Assembly: GCA_035517115.1 (NCBI GenBank)
Contig: DATIZL010000055.1
Span: 1-5,611, forward strand
Length of the DNA: 5,611 bases
Direction of reading: 5' to 3'
Origin: Hyphomicrobium_A sp035517115
GTDB lineage: Bacteria; Pseudomonadota; Alphaproteobacteria; Rhizobiales; Hyphomicrobiaceae
Shown: positions 5,396-5,611 of the stretch, in pieces
Layout: each line of letters begins with the position of its first letter
Position numbering within the stretch: position 1 is the first letter of the stretch
Notes under the pieces: generated by a model
The model's database searches: none
What the model was told of the DNA's origin: nothing
What the model saw: the letters and a program-made list of their open reading frames with translations, nothing else
Program-made: the position numbers and the translations under genes

Positions 5396-5522
5396 GCAAC
5401 AAGATCGCACCTTTTCCGGCGGCTCCGACACAGTTTCCGGGGATCCGGTGGCCGGCGAAGCTCGAGCGGGATGCGTCGGCTCGGGCGAGAATCTCAAGTT
5501 CATTCGATAATGGATTTTCACG
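5396..5522 (+). other. Spacer after tRNA-Leu, no gene supported
   Basis: This stretch between the tRNA and the terminator-like hairpin holds a short CCTTTTCC run and a GATAAT hexamer (5506-5511) with no matching -35 box 16-18 bases upstream. No reading frame here has a ribosome site or family resemblance. It is probably the trailer of the tRNA precursor; a small RNA is possible but unsupported. Confidence 0.4.
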
Positions 5523-5572
5523 GCTCCGCGTATGACCGCGGCGGGACCGCCGCAAGCCGCGGAGCAATTTTT
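5523..5572 (+). terminator. Nested hairpin with T-run, probable Rho-independent terminator
   Basis: The outer stem GCTCCGCG (5523-5530) pairs exactly with CGCGGAGC (5558-5565). Inside it GCGGCG (5538-5543) pairs with CGCCGC (5548-5553) around a GGAC loop. AATTTTT follows at 5566-5572. It reads as a plus-strand terminator and may end the tRNA-Leu transcript, whose 3' end is 127 bases upstream with no other hairpin and T-run between. The two-level stem is longer than a minimal terminator. Confidence 0.6.
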
Positions 5573-5611
5573 CTGGGTTGCCGCGGAACCGGAGCGCCGC
5601 GCCTGCGTTTT

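Overview
The window looks like chromosomal DNA from a high-GC alphaproteobacterium, most likely of the order Hyphomicrobiales (Rhizobiales). The basis is the high GC content, an Hsp20 gene followed by a DUF1150 gene, an NDUFA9-like SDR gene, and a tandem pair of periplasmic M16 peptidase genes. The assignment is inference from gene content; no marker gene fixes the genus.

Left part (1-2896, minus strand). This is a probable operon read right to left. The first gene (1484-2896) is an M16 zinc peptidase with a complete HxxEH site and a signal peptide. Eleven bases after it comes an M16-like paralogue (96-1472) that has lost every zinc ligand but carries the arginine/tyrosine pair missing from its partner. 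The two most likely form one heterodimeric periplasmic peptidase. Fifty-five bases further on, a strong Shine-Dalgarno and the first 13 codons of another gene run off the window edge (1-40).

Middle (2897-3314). This divergent intergenic region of about 420 bp holds a 10+10 bp inverted repeat, a second imperfect dyad, a convincing heat-shock (RpoH-type) promoter facing right, and a structured leader of about 100 nt. The leader resembles a ROSE-type RNA thermometer.

Centre-right (3315-4178, plus strand). A small heat-shock protein gene (Hsp20, class A type) is followed by a DUF1150 gene and then a textbook Rho-independent terminator. Together these form a compact heat-shock transcription unit.

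Right part (4203-5611). An NDUFA9-like atypical SDR gene is on the minus strand, convergent with the heat-shock unit. It is divergent from a complete tRNA-Leu(CAG) gene on the plus strand that has its own TTGACA promoter. About 130 nt after the tRNA a nested hairpin followed by five T's looks like a terminator. The last bases hold no gene I can support.

I found no mobile element, CRISPR array, rRNA or phage gene. The most interesting points are the complementary loss of active-site halves in the M16 pair, and the promoter plus possible thermometer controlling Hsp20 and the uncharacterised DUF1150 protein.
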